Origin: Fibrisoma limi BUZ 3
GTDB taxonomy: Bacteria; Bacteroidota; Bacteroidia; Cytophagales; Spirosomataceae
Reading direction: 5' to 3'
Length of the DNA stretch: 64,000 nucleotides
Assembly: GCF_000296815.2 (NCBI RefSeq)
Contig: NZ_CAIT01000006.1
Location: 1,494,777 to 1,558,776, forward strand
Position 1 is the first letter of the stretch; every line of letters starts with the position of its first letter. Below, one piece after another: positions 1-8,477 of the stretch. Under the pieces are notes generated by a model. That model was not told where the DNA came from and made no database searches. It saw only the letters and a list, made by a program, of their open reading frames with translations. The position numbers and the translations under genes are program-made.

Positions 1-1
1 A

Positions 2-289
2 TACATCAAGGAGTTTCCGGAGCGGCCGGAGATCAAAGTGGTCAATGGCATGTATGGACCGTATCTGGCCGTCGGCAAGCGCAACGTCCGAATCCCGAAA
101 GAGACCGATCCGGCTTCCCTGACACTGGAAGACTGCCTGAAGCTGGCGGGTCTTGACAACGAAGGCGAAGACAAAGCGCCGGCGAAAAAGACGGCAACGA
201 AAGCCAAAGCGACAACGAAGAAAGCAACGGCTACCCGTACTACTACGGCTAAAAAGGCAACGACGACCACATCGGCCAAAAAGAAGTAG
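2..289 (+). CDS. topA: DNA topoisomerase I, C-terminal end (partial)
   Basis: This is the 3' end of an open frame that enters from outside the window; the frame is open from base 2 (YIKEFPERPEIKVVNGMYGPYL...). The motif NGMYGPYLAVGKRNVRIP followed by DPASLTLEDCLKLA matches the C-terminal repeat region of Bacteroidota type IA topoisomerases, which relax negatively supercoiled DNA. The protein ends in about 40 residues made almost only of Lys, Ala and Thr (KKATATRTTTAKK), a basic disordered tail resembling histone H1 tails and probably adding DNA affinity. The codons for that tail are repetitive. The catalytic part lies outside the window, so the assignment rests on this C-terminal segment only. 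Confidence 0.85.
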   Translation, partial: YIKEFPERPEIKVVNGMYGPYLAVGKRNVRIPKETDPASLTLEDCLKLAGLDNEGEDKAPAKKTATKAKATTKKATATRTTTAKKATTTTSAKKK

Positions 290-308
290 TCCGGTTCTCA
301 TAGACAAA

Positions 309-350
309 CCAAAAGCGCCGATCAATCTGCTGATCGGCGCTTTTGGTTTT
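309..350 (+). terminator. Rho-independent terminator after topA
   Basis: A perfect 16-bp stem (309-324 with 331-346, core AAAAGCGCCGATCA) with a 6-base loop is followed by TTTT. It lies 20 bp after the topA stop and 18 bp before the stop of the convergent SDR gene. The stem also carries A-runs on its 5' side, so it can work in both directions. Confidence 0.85.
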
Positions 351-367
351 AATGGCTTTCGCCTGAG

Positions 368-1225
368 CTAGGCTGCCACCTCGCTGTCGAATCCGGTCGC
401 CACCGTTACGTGCTTCCAGGTTTCCAGGTCGTCCTGCATGGCCTTAATCTTAACATAAGCCAGATCATAGGCATCCTGACCCAGGAACAGGTGAAGGGGT
501 GGATTGGGCTCAGCCGCCAGTTGAATCAGGGCTGCCACTGCTTTCTCCGGATCGCCGGGCTGATTCCCGTTAATCTCAAACTGATGGGCCTGTTGCGTGG
601 CCCGCACCGATTCGTAGGCGTTGATGGGGTTAGCAGGTACCGCCAGCGAGCCAGTCGTCAGAAACTCGGTCCGGAAGTAACCCGGCTCAACCACCGTGAC
701 GTTAACCCCGAATGGCTTAACCTCAGCCGCCAGCGACTCCGACAAACCCTCGACGGCGAACTTGGTTGCGCAATAGATTCCAAAGCCTGGGAAGCTGCCA
801 AAGAAGCCACCAATGGACGCAATGTTAATGATGTGTCCGGCCTGCTGACTGCGCAACTGAGGCATTACGCTCCGGATAACGTTCAGCGTACCGAACACAT
901 TGATGTCAAAATTCTCGCGGGCTTCCTGATCGGTTAGCTCTTCGATACTGCCAGCCATGCCATATCCCGCATTATTCACTACCACATCGATCCGACCAAA
1001 GTGCTGAACGGTAGCCTGGATGGCCTCCCTAACACTGGCTTCGGTTTTCAGATCGACCTGTAAGGGCAGAAGCTGCGCGCTATCGGCCGGAACGGCCCGG
1101 CGCAGGTCATCTGCATTCCGCGACGTAGCGGCTACGCGGTAGCCCTTGTCAATTAACTGCTTAACTAGTGAAAGGCCGAGGCCTTTGGAAGCGCCCGTAA
1201 CGAACCAGACTTTTTGCGTGCTCAT
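368..1225 (-). CDS. SDR family oxidoreductase (copy 1)
   Basis: A 285-aa classical short-chain dehydrogenase/reductase. The N-terminal NAD(P)-binding motif TGASKGLG follows the start directly (residues about 10-17), NNAGYG comes near residue 86, and the catalytic Ser plus YCATK (Tyr-x-x-x-Lys) come near residue 150. Substrate is unknown; the family interconverts alcohols and carbonyls with NAD(P)H. It lies 17 bp downstream of a close paralogue (1243-2097) and probably shares its transcript. The C-terminal segment with GDPEKA and PPLHLFLGQDAYD is shared by both copies, as in the SDR subgroup that is often listed as oxidoreductase of the YciK/DltE type. Confidence 0.9.
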   Translation of the reverse strand: MSTQKVWFVTGASKGLGLSLVKQLIDKGYRVAATSRNADDLRRAVPADSAQLLPLQVDLKTEASVREAIQATVQHFGRIDVVVNNAGYGMAGSIEELTDQEARENFDINVFGTLNVIRSVMPQLRSQQAGHIINIASIGGFFGSFPGFGIYCATKFAVEGLSESLAAEVKPFGVNVTVVEPGYFRTEFLTTGSLAVPANPINAYESVRATQQAHQFEINGNQPGDPEKAVAALIQLAAEPNPPLHLFLGQDAYDLAYVKIKAMQDDLETWKHVTVATGFDSEVAA

Positions 1226-1242
1226 GATAATAGTTTTTTTAG

Positions 1243-2097
1243 TTAGATGAGAGATGATTGTTGGTCAAAATCTGTTGATTTGGCTAGTTCTTCCTGGGCT
1301 TGAAACACCTGGCTGAGTTCATCAACCTTACGCATTGCGCGCCGGTATGCGTCGCTGCCCAGCAGCAGATACAAAGGTGGGTTCGCTTCACTGGCCACCT
1401 GCATCAGGGTAGCCGCTGCTTTTTCAGGATCTCCGGCCTGGCTACCGTTCATTTTCAAATACTTGTCATGCGATTGACGAACGGTTTCGTAGGCATCGAT
1501 GGGTTTCTGGGCTATGACCAGGGATTCCGGCGACAGGAAGCTGGTACGGAAGGCCCCCGGTGCCACCACGGTGACCTTAATCCCGAAGGCCTTAACATCA
1601 TCGGCCAACACCTCCGACAGACCAACCATCGCGAATTTGGTCGCGGCATAAATGGCCCATCCTGTGTTGGCTGAAAGGCCGGCAATGGAAGAAATATTGA
1701 TGATATGCCCGGACCGTTGAGTGCGTAGATAAGGCAGCACGTTCCGGATGACGTTCAACGTACCAAAGACGTTTACGTCGAAGCTATCCCGGGTTTCGCG
1801 GTCGGTAAGCTCTTCGATGCTGCCGCCAATGCCGTATCCCGCGTTGTTGACCACCACGTCAATCCGTCCGAACATGTTGTGAGCAGCCTGAATTGCCTGG
1901 GATACGCTTTGCTCATTGGTTAAGTCAACCTGAAGGGGCAAAAAATCTGGCGTGTTTGTACCGACCGCCTGTATTAGTTCCTCCTTGTGTCGCGATGTAG
2001 CGGCTACAGAGTGGCCTGCTTCCAGTACCTGTTTGATCAAACTGAGCCCCAATCCTTTGGAAGCTCCCGTAACGAACCATACTCGTTTGTTGTCCAT
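1243..2097 (-). CDS. SDR family oxidoreductase (copy 2)
   Basis: A 284-aa paralogue of the neighbouring SDR, similar along the whole length (TGASKGLGLSL, NNAGYGIGGSIEELTDRE, YAATK, GDPEKAAATL). Nucleotide-binding Gly-rich motif, NNAG and Tyr-x-x-x-Lys are all present, so it should be active. The pair looks like an old tandem duplication, since identity is well below that of a recent copy. An AraC regulator lies 82 bp upstream on the same strand and may control the pair. A TAATTTTG -7-like box sits 22 bp before the ATG, so the SDR genes may also have their own promoter. Substrate cannot be told from sequence. Confidence 0.9.
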   Translation of the reverse strand: MDNKRVWFVTGASKGLGLSLIKQVLEAGHSVAATSRHKEELIQAVGTNTPDFLPLQVDLTNEQSVSQAIQAAHNMFGRIDVVVNNAGYGIGGSIEELTDRETRDSFDVNVFGTLNVIRNVLPYLRTQRSGHIINISSIAGLSANTGWAIYAATKFAMVGLSEVLADDVKAFGIKVTVVAPGAFRTSFLSPESLVIAQKPIDAYETVRQSHDKYLKMNGSQAGDPEKAAATLMQVASEANPPLYLLLGSDAYRRAMRKVDELSQVFQAQEELAKSTDFDQQSSLI

Positions 2098-2119
2098 AAT
2101 TCTGCTCGTTTTGTAAGAG

Positions 2120-2127
2120 CAAAATTA
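2120..2127 (-). promoter_or_regulatory. Candidate -7 box for the SDR pair
   Basis: Reading on the minus strand, TAATTTTG fits the Bacteroidota -7 consensus TAnnTTTG and lies 22 bp before the ATG of the SDR copy 2. A TTG occurs 15 bp further upstream, which is shorter than the usual 19-20 bp, so this is tentative. Confidence 0.35.
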
Positions 2128-2179
2128 GATGGACGCCCCAGGCAAGCGGTTGCTTCAACCAAACCAATACTTGCTAAAT

Positions 2180-3097
2180 TCAAACATTCCGAAAGGCAGA
2201 AGGCGTTATGTGGGTGTGTTTCTTGAAGAAGTGGTTGAAATGAGCCGGTTCGTCGAAGCCAAGGCTGTAGCTGATTTCGGAGATGTTCCAGTCCGTATGT
2301 TTCAATAACGCTTTGGCTTCACTGGCCAGTCGTTCGGCAATGTGTTCGGTAGTGGTTTTACCGGTGGTGGCCCGGATGGATCGATTCAGGTGATTAACAT
2401 GCACCGCCAGTTGCTGGGCAAAGTCATTCGCCGAACGTAGTCTGAACCGTTGCGAAGGTGATTCAATCGGGAACTGCCGCTCCAGCAATTCCGTAAAAAC
2501 GGCCGTGATCCGCGACTTGGCATCCGTATGCTGGTACAGGGTATCGGAGGGCTGCATCTTCAACGCGTAGTGAGTCAGCTCGGTTACGTAGTTCCGCAGT
2601 AAGTCATACTTGTATTGATAATCAGAATTGATTTCATCGATCATCCTGACAAAGAGTTGACTTACCTGATCATCCTGCTTCTCATTCAGTACATAGGCCG
2701 GTTTTCCGCCGGGAGCGAACATAGGCAGTTCGTTAAGGCTACCTCTAATCTTCTGGGTGAAAAACTCCTCTTTGAATATGCAGAAAAAGCCGGTCGTATT
2801 GTCCGACAGGGGTTGCCAGGTGTACGGCACTTGTGGGTTAAAGAATATCAGGGTGCTTCCGTCAATCTCGATGCTTTTGTCGGCGTAATGATAGACGTTT
2901 CGGCCCCGGATCAGGGTAATCTTATAAAAATCCCGGCGACTGTACGAAACCGGAGCTGCATCTGGCGCGAGGCAATCTTCCAGCCGAAATACATTGAAAT
3001 GACCGATAGCCTGCTGCGTATTGTCGGGCAGCCAGCGGAATTCCGCCCCGTTAAATTTCTTCTTGTAAAACTCTTCGAGGGTCTCTGTCTGTACCAT
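2180..3097 (-). CDS. AraC family transcriptional regulator
   Basis: A 305-aa one-component regulator. Residues about 1-180 form an AraC-type sensing cupin (segments VYHYADKSIEIDGSTLIFF and PQVPYTWQP). The C-terminal 100 residues carry the double helix-turn-helix: first helix pair near ANDFAQQLAVHVNHLNRSI, second near ISEISYSLGFDEPAHFNHFF, ending ITPSAFR. It is followed on the same strand by the two SDR genes, the arrangement typical of an AraC protein controlling a small oxidoreductase operon, and is divergent from the secreted lipase gene. The effector is unknown. Confidence 0.9.
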   Translation of the reverse strand: MVQTETLEEFYKKKFNGAEFRWLPDNTQQAIGHFNVFRLEDCLAPDAAPVSYSRRDFYKITLIRGRNVYHYADKSIEIDGSTLIFFNPQVPYTWQPLSDNTTGFFCIFKEEFFTQKIRGSLNELPMFAPGGKPAYVLNEKQDDQVSQLFVRMIDEINSDYQYKYDLLRNYVTELTHYALKMQPSDTLYQHTDAKSRITAVFTELLERQFPIESPSQRFRLRSANDFAQQLAVHVNHLNRSIRATTGKTTTEHIAERLASEAKALLKHTDWNISEISYSLGFDEPAHFNHFFKKHTHITPSAFRNV

Positions 3098-3178
3098 AGC
3101 CCGAAGTTACACAATTCAAACCAAAATTTTCACTAACTCGCTTTTCTGCCAGCCAGCTAAAGCTTGTTTACTTTATCG

Positions 3179-3186
3179 TATGTTTG
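3179..3186 (+). promoter_or_regulatory. Candidate -7 box for the lipase gene
   Basis: TATGTTTG matches TAnnTTTG and lies 31 bp before the chosen ATG at 3218. A TTG lies 12 bp upstream, closer than usual. It falls inside the longer TTG-initiated reading frame, which argues for the later start. Confidence 0.4.
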
Positions 3187-3217
3187 TGTACTCTATACAC
3201 TGTTGATCTTCACCTTT

Positions 3218-4312
3218 ATGAAACACGTACTGCTGCTTGCCCTTTGTCTTTACTACGTCACCTTATCCAGCGCATCGGCCCAATCGGGTAAGCTAAAACC
3301 CGGCTTCGATAAAGCCGAGTACCTCGAAATGCTGAGTGTTACGTCCCGACAGATTGATTCGCTGAAAGAAGAGAAAGTACCCGCCCCGAAGCGGTCACGC
3401 CGACTGTATCGCTCGCCGGTGGTCGGCCTGGATAATCGCTGGGAGCTATGGATCCGCGACGATCAGGTGGGCATTATCAGCCTGCGCGGCACAACTGAGA
3501 AGGCCGTGAGCTGGCTGGAAAATTTTTATGCCGCGATGGTACCTGCAACCGGCCAGCTCGAACTGGGACCCGATGATACGTTCTCGTACAAACTGGCCAA
3601 TAATCCGCGGGCGGCTGTGCATGTGGGCTGGCTCCTCGGTGTCGCCTACTTATCCAAAACCATCCTTCCTAAAATGGACTCCTGCACAAAAGCCGGCATC
3701 AACGAATTCATCATTGTGGGCCATAGCCAGGGCGGGGCGCTTTCGTACCTGCTCACCTCCTACCTGAACTACCTGCGGGGCAACCGGCTACCGGCCAGCC
3801 TACGCATTAAAACGTATTGCAGCGCTGGCCCCAAGCCCGGAAACCTCCACTATGCCTACGATTACGAAGCCATGACGCAGGGGGGCTGGGGCTTCAACGT
3901 CGTCAACGCGGCCGACTGGGTTCCACAAACGCCGTTTTCCATCCAGACCATCGACGACTTTAGCCCCACCAACCCGTTTAAAGATATATCAGCCGGGCTG
4001 AAAAAGCAGAAGTTTTTCCAGCGCATTGCCCTCAATTATGCGTTTAAGAAGATGGACCGGCCGACCCGCAAAGCCCAGAAGGAGTTCCAGCGCTTTCTGG
4101 GTGATTTTGCGTCCAAAACCGTTCAGAAGAACCTCCCGGGCTACAAACCATCCGACTATTTTAAAAGCAACCATTACGTCCGCACCGGACAGTTTATCGT
4201 CCTCAACCCCGACGAAGCCTATTATCAGAAATTCCCGGATAATACCAAACAGGTGTTTATTCACCACTTTTTTGAGCCGTATTTAATGCTCACGAATCAA
4301 CTGAAGTTGTAA
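3218..4312 (+). CDS. Secreted lipase (class 3 family)
   Basis: A 364-aa alpha/beta hydrolase. I chose the ATG at 3218 because it begins a clean signal peptide (MKHVLLLALCLYYVTLSSASAQ); the frame can be extended to a TTG at 3164 but that adds a non-signal-like segment and covers a promoter-like box. The nucleophile elbow is GHSQGG (Ser about 170). A following AADWVPQTPF supplies the likely acid residue and NHYV near the C terminus the likely His, the order seen in fungal-type class 3 lipases. No sorting domain is visible, so the mature protein is probably periplasmic. The substrate is unproven. Confidence 0.8.
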   Translation: MKHVLLLALCLYYVTLSSASAQSGKLKPGFDKAEYLEMLSVTSRQIDSLKEEKVPAPKRSRRLYRSPVVGLDNRWELWIRDDQVGIISLRGTTEKAVSWLENFYAAMVPATGQLELGPDDTFSYKLANNPRAAVHVGWLLGVAYLSKTILPKMDSCTKAGINEFIIVGHSQGGALSYLLTSYLNYLRGNRLPASLRIKTYCSAGPKPGNLHYAYDYEAMTQGGWGFNVVNAADWVPQTPFSIQTIDDFSPTNPFKDISAGLKKQKFFQRIALNYAFKKMDRPTRKAQKEFQRFLGDFASKTVQKNLPGYKPSDYFKSNHYVRTGQFIVLNPDEAYYQKFPDNTKQVFIHHFFEPYLMLTNQLKL

Positions 4313-4426
4313 TGCTATTCCCTTTATTGATTAGAAAGATAAGCGCAAAGTAAGCTTAACTCAGAGTAACTTTACTTTATTATCATTATTGCGACAGGTA
4401 ACATAGTTATTGCCTGCTATTAAGAT

Positions 4427-6385
4427 ATGAGCGGTATCGCTGGCATTATTCGATTCGACAAACTAGCTGTAGCAACAGACGATGTCGATAACCTCAAACG
4501 ATTGCTGAAACATCGGGGAACACCTTCTTGCCAGCACATAGACAATGGAATACTCCTTTCTTTCAATGGCACAATAGAGACCGGTCAGTCGCATATTGCC
4601 GTTACGGATATCGATGACTTTCCATCAAATCAACCATGCATACCTAATTACAATAAATACGGCACCCAAGCATTTGACCTGTTAAATGCCGATTTTGCCG
4701 CTTCTATATGGGATGCGTCAAACCAAACTTTTTACTGTGCCAGAGACATCCTGGGTGTTAAACCACTCTACTACGTGTTTAAGCCCAATTGTTTTTTTGC
4801 TTTTGCATCCGAAATCAAAGCATTATTAGTACTTCAGGATGTTAGTATTCATCCTAATCGGCAGAAATACAGGGAGTATCTGACCTGGATGACTACCTAT
4901 CTGCCCTACAATGATGAAACGTTTTACGAAGGTGTTTACAGCGTTTTACCAGGGCACTATCTTCAGGTTAGCGCTCAACGATTAACACTGCAGCCTTTCT
5001 GGAAGCCAGATCTGAATCAGTTCAACTCACTCAAAGCTCCTGATGACTATGCTGAAGTATTCAGAGAACGTTTTTTTACTGCTATCGAGACCCGGATGGC
5101 AGGAAGACACATCATCGGGGCTCATCTGAGTGGCGGACTCGATTCTTCATCTGTAAGTAGCGTAGCTCAATATATACGCAGCCAGCATCGATCAACCATC
5201 CATACGTTCAACATAGATACTGGTCTGGCTTCAACGGATGAATCCGATTTTGTGCGGGCTGTCGTTGATCAGTATCACCCTTTGCACCATATTGTTCATC
5301 CGGTTACTGACGTGCTGGATTCGGTTGAAAAAATCAATTATTATTTTGACCGTCCTGAGCATTTTATCATTCCTTCCAGCTTCCATCTTAGTGTTTCTTT
5401 GGAAGCTCAACAACTTGGCTGTGAAAGTATCCTTACAGGCCATGATGGCGACAGTGTAATTACAACTGGTTTCGACTATTTTGACCAACTACTAGACAGC
5501 CAGGACCTGGATCGTCTGATGCTTGCCTGTCAGCAGTTTATTTCCTACCCCGAACGTGATTTATCGCACCTGAGCCGTAGCTGGAGAACGCTGGATAACC
5601 AGGCAAAATTTGAAACGTACTGCTTATCCATCATTGGCCCTGCCCTAACGAAACAATTTAGAAGCCAACCTTTAGGCGCTTTTTTCCGCACATTACAAGT
5701 CTACAAACAGCAATTTAACCTTTCGGAAGCATCAATATTAGCGTATTGTGTAAAACGAATTCGAGAACGAATAGCTAACCGAACGTTGCTGAATAATGCG
5801 CTTAATGAAGATTTTAAGCAACATACATTTCCAGGAATACAAAACTCCACGGAACAATTTGTCTCAAAGCTCACAGAAGAGCATCAGGTTTCTTTCGCTC
5901 AAATTTTAAATGTTACAAATATTATCTGTAATGAGCAGTTAAATCACATTGGCGCTTACTACGGTCATGAATACCAATTTCCCTTCTTTGACAAAAATGT
6001 TATTGAAATTGGCCTTGCCACTCCACTTTCGGTCTGCTTTGATCAAGGGCGCGGCCGTGGTTTAATCCGAAACGGGCTAAAGGATATTCTACCATCTGTT
6101 ATAACCTCGCGGCTCAGCAAAGCTAATTTTGTTGAGTATGGCAATCTGTCGGCTCAGCAGCTTTATAAAGCGACTTTTGAACGGTTTAATTCTACGAGCC
6201 ATACTATCTGGGAAATTATAGATCGAAAGAAATTCTCTAAAATCGTAGATGTTGTCTTTAATTCCCGAATTCCGATGCAACGAAAAACTCGCTATAATTG
6301 GATGCTAAGCCGCATCATTTACCTTGCTCTTTGGCTTAATTCTTTACCGACAAAAGAACGACTGAAAGCCGGCGTACTGTTTTAG
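4427..6385 (+). CDS. Lasso peptide cyclase (asparagine synthetase-like, C protein)
   Basis: A 652-aa protein of the asparagine synthetase B fold. The C-terminal synthetase half has the PPi loop SGGLDSSS at about 235-242 and, near the end, the conserved segment with FPFFDKNVIEIGLA. In lasso-peptide biosynthesis such a protein activates an Asp/Glu side chain as its AMP ester and closes the macrolactam on the core N terminus. The start is MSGIAGI: the catalytic Cys2 of true glutamine-dependent AsnB is Ser, so the glutaminase half is probably inactive, which fits a cyclase rather than asparagine synthesis. It converges with the nucleotidyltransferase gene, the two stops being 4 bp apart, while all other cluster genes are on the minus strand. 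Codon use is AT-rich like the rest of the cluster. Confidence 0.88.
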   Translation: MSGIAGIIRFDKLAVATDDVDNLKRLLKHRGTPSCQHIDNGILLSFNGTIETGQSHIAVTDIDDFPSNQPCIPNYNKYGTQAFDLLNADFAASIWDASNQTFYCARDILGVKPLYYVFKPNCFFAFASEIKALLVLQDVSIHPNRQKYREYLTWMTTYLPYNDETFYEGVYSVLPGHYLQVSAQRLTLQPFWKPDLNQFNSLKAPDDYAEVFRERFFTAIETRMAGRHIIGAHLSGGLDSSSVSSVAQYIRSQHRSTIHTFNIDTGLASTDESDFVRAVVDQYHPLHHIVHPVTDVLDSVEKINYYFDRPEHFIIPSSFHLSVSLEAQQLGCESILTGHDGDSVITTGFDYFDQLLDSQDLDRLMLACQQFISYPERDLSHLSRSWRTLDNQAKFETYCLSIIGPALTKQFRSQPLGAFFRTLQVYKQQFNLSEASILAYCVKRIRERIANRTLLNNALNEDFKQHTFPGIQNSTEQFVSKLTEEHQVSFAQILNVTNIICNEQLNHIGAYYGHEYQFPFFDKNVIEIGLATPLSVCFDQGRGRGLIRNGLKDILPSVITSRLSKANFVEYGNLSAQQLYKATFERFNSTSHTIWEIIDRKKFSKIVDVVFNSRIPMQRKTRYNWMLSRIIYLALWLNSLPTKERLKAGVLF

Positions 6386-6389
6386 CGCA

Positions 6390-7556
6390 CTAATGACGAG
6401 TTGGGTAAAATCGATAGAGGGATCGCAGTGCTCGAAGGAAAATAGTTACAAACCCTAGTTCTTTTGGTATAAAAAATAAGCGTTTACCAACCACGAACGT
6501 ACTGGCCCTAAATAGTCGGCTGGTCAAGAACGTGTAAATAATCTTTACAATTTTTTTAGGATCTGACTGCGATTTTAGGAAAAATTTGAGCTGATTAAAA
6601 ACAAGGTCACTAAATTCAATATCATTAATGGATTCCCAATTTTTCTCATAATTTCTTGCCAGTGTGGTTAAACTTGGCTGCTCAATTGATTCCAGCACGG
6701 AAGTTGGCAATTGTATATTCCAAAGCTGGCGACACCAGAGCAACCCAACAAGGAAAGTTTTTTCCAGTCCGTACGCTCGAAGTCGATGCAATAGCCACGG
6801 CCAGTCAACTACTTTATTTTGGAGAAGAAAGTAAAGGTCATTTACATAATAAATCCGCTGCCAGATATTAAAGACGCCATGATGCATAACCAATAAAATA
6901 AGTTCTAACTCAGTCTGATGTGTATGCTCGGTTCTAAAATCACTGAGTCGAAATGCGTTGAAATCTTTATTAAAGCATACTATTGTCCAATGCAGATCAA
7001 TATCAATATGATTTCCCAAAACAGGTTTAAAAAGGCTGACTTCGTACAGATCGGTCAATAAGCTTCGCTCCCCTTGTTGCCAATACCGCAGATGCTTAGG
7101 GCTAAGCTTATAGTGATGTTCTTGCAACAATTTTATTGCCTTACCCGCATCAACCTCATTAACTAAAATGTCAATATCTCCGCAAATCCGTAATGCACTG
7201 CTCGGGTAATGATTAGCAGCTAAATCAATTCCTTTGTAGGCAATGTGATCGATTTTATTATTAGCTAATAGCGTCGCTACCTGTCTGTATTCATGCAACT
7301 TAATCATGTTGTCCGTAGCCAAAATTTGACAGACTTTGTGTAAGTCATTCAAAAATGGTTTTGGAATACCAGGTAGCTCCTGAAATGCTCGGTATAAAAA
7401 AGGCGTTACACGATGCCGATCGGCCAACAAAGATAGCCGGCTCCAATCCACATCTTGTTTCAAAAGATTAGTCAGTTCACCCGTTCGTTCAGGTGTCGGA
7501 TTGAGTGTACAAGACGATAGTAATAAAGTCAACTCGAGCGAATTGCCAGGCTCCAT
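6390..7556 (-). CDS. Nucleotidyltransferase-family protein, lasso tailoring
   Basis: A 388-aa protein with the fold of the NTP_transf_5 family: AYKGIDLA at about 106-113 and CGDIDILV at 125-132, where Asp127 and Asp129 would bind metal. Its start abuts the stop of the kinase-like gene, so the two are translationally coupled. The same kinase plus nucleotidyltransferase pair is found in Gram-positive lasso clusters: in pseudomycoidin the homologue (PsmN) was linked to adding hexoses to a phosphorylated peptide. A similar late modification is inferred here from context only. Confidence 0.8.
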   Translation of the reverse strand: MEPGNSLELTLLLSSCTLNPTPERTGELTNLLKQDVDWSRLSLLADRHRVTPFLYRAFQELPGIPKPFLNDLHKVCQILATDNMIKLHEYRQVATLLANNKIDHIAYKGIDLAANHYPSSALRICGDIDILVNEVDAGKAIKLLQEHHYKLSPKHLRYWQQGERSLLTDLYEVSLFKPVLGNHIDIDLHWTIVCFNKDFNAFRLSDFRTEHTHQTELELILLVMHHGVFNIWQRIYYVNDLYFLLQNKVVDWPWLLHRLRAYGLEKTFLVGLLWCRQLWNIQLPTSVLESIEQPSLTTLARNYEKNWESINDIEFSDLVFNQLKFFLKSQSDPKKIVKIIYTFLTSRLFRASTFVVGKRLFFIPKELGFVTIFLRALRSLYRFYPTRH

Positions 7557-8477
7557 CTACGTCATTGTTTTAATATGCTCAACAAACTCGTATAACGTAG
7601 AAAAATTTGGTGGTCTACTCAGCTTAGCAGTGGGTACCGATTGAGCCACGGCAACACTTTTTTCAAAGAATTCCTTCAGCCATAAGCCATTGAGCAGTGA
7701 ATCAGGCAATGGAAAATAGCCAATTAACTCTACCGGCACCTGACTCATTGGTACTGGCTCAATAGCAGCATTTGAATCGGAGGATGGCATCAGCACGAAT
7801 ACTTGTGCCAAAGGCACAATATCCTCTTCAAAAAAGGCCGAATTGTGCCATGAAAATTTATTAACTCCTTCTCGAACATTAGTCAGTCGTTCCTTAGGTA
7901 ATTGCAATCCATCAACACTATTCTCCCAAACTTTGATTTGTGAAAAAGCTGGAATCAATGATGGTTTTTCTTGTTTGTTAATTTGTATACAAACCATATC
8001 ATCGCTAATTACTTTGCATTCTTTCTGAGCAAAAGCAGCGACTGTTGTTGACTTACCAGCTCCAGGCACTCCTACAAATACGACCCCTTTCCCATTTACC
8101 TGAACCGCACTTCCATGTAGCAGAAAATAACCTCTCTGGAATAGTAACAGACCAATTGCTTCACTAAGTGTAAACAAAGCAACTGTATCCTCATCCGAAT
8201 AATTGGTGTCCACAATCAACTCTTCCCCATTAATGGCGAGAAACGAAATAATTGGCGCCCACTCTAATAAGAGACGCCCTGTGCCCTCCTGAGCAAAACG
8301 AGCGTTTAATCCAGCACGGTACGCTTTTGTACTTACTAAAGTAGGACCGACAGGTATGCTACCCCGTCTGATAAACACATCCGCAGTTGTGGGCTCAATA
8401 CTGACGAGCGGAGGAAGTGGAATTTCGGAGCTGATAATTAATCCGTAAGCCTTGTAAAAGTAGAGCCTTACTTCCAT
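7557..8477 (-). CDS. HPr kinase-like protein, lasso tailoring kinase
   Basis: A 306-aa protein related to the HPr kinase/phosphorylase family. LLHGSAV (119-125) leads into the Walker A loop GVPGAGKST (136-144), and VISDD (156-160) gives the metal-binding acid pair. In paeninodin-type lasso clusters a homologue phosphorylates the C-terminal Ser of the peptide. Here the predicted core ends in Thr-Phe-Gln, so either Ser38/Thr40/Thr45 or another group must be the acceptor. Its start overlaps the B2 gene by 10 bp and its end abuts the nucleotidyltransferase gene, consistent with one operon. Confidence 0.82.
   Translation of the reverse strand: MEVRLYFYKAYGLIISSEIPLPPLVSIEPTTADVFIRRGSIPVGPTLVSTKAYRAGLNARFAQEGTGRLLLEWAPIISFLAINGEELIVDTNYSDEDTVALFTLSEAIGLLLFQRGYFLLHGSAVQVNGKGVVFVGVPGAGKSTTVAAFAQKECKVISDDMVCIQINKQEKPSLIPAFSQIKVWENSVDGLQLPKERLTNVREGVNKFSWHNSAFFEEDIVPLAQVFVLMPSSDSNAAIEPVPMSQVPVELIGYFPLPDSLLNGLWLKEFFEKSVAVAQSVPTAKLSRPPNFSTLYEFVEHIKTMT

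Noticed and set aside
4427-6385. True glutamine-dependent asparagine synthetase (asnB)
   Set aside because: Cys2 is Ser, the N-terminal domain is degenerate and the neighbours are lasso B1, B2 and precursor genes.
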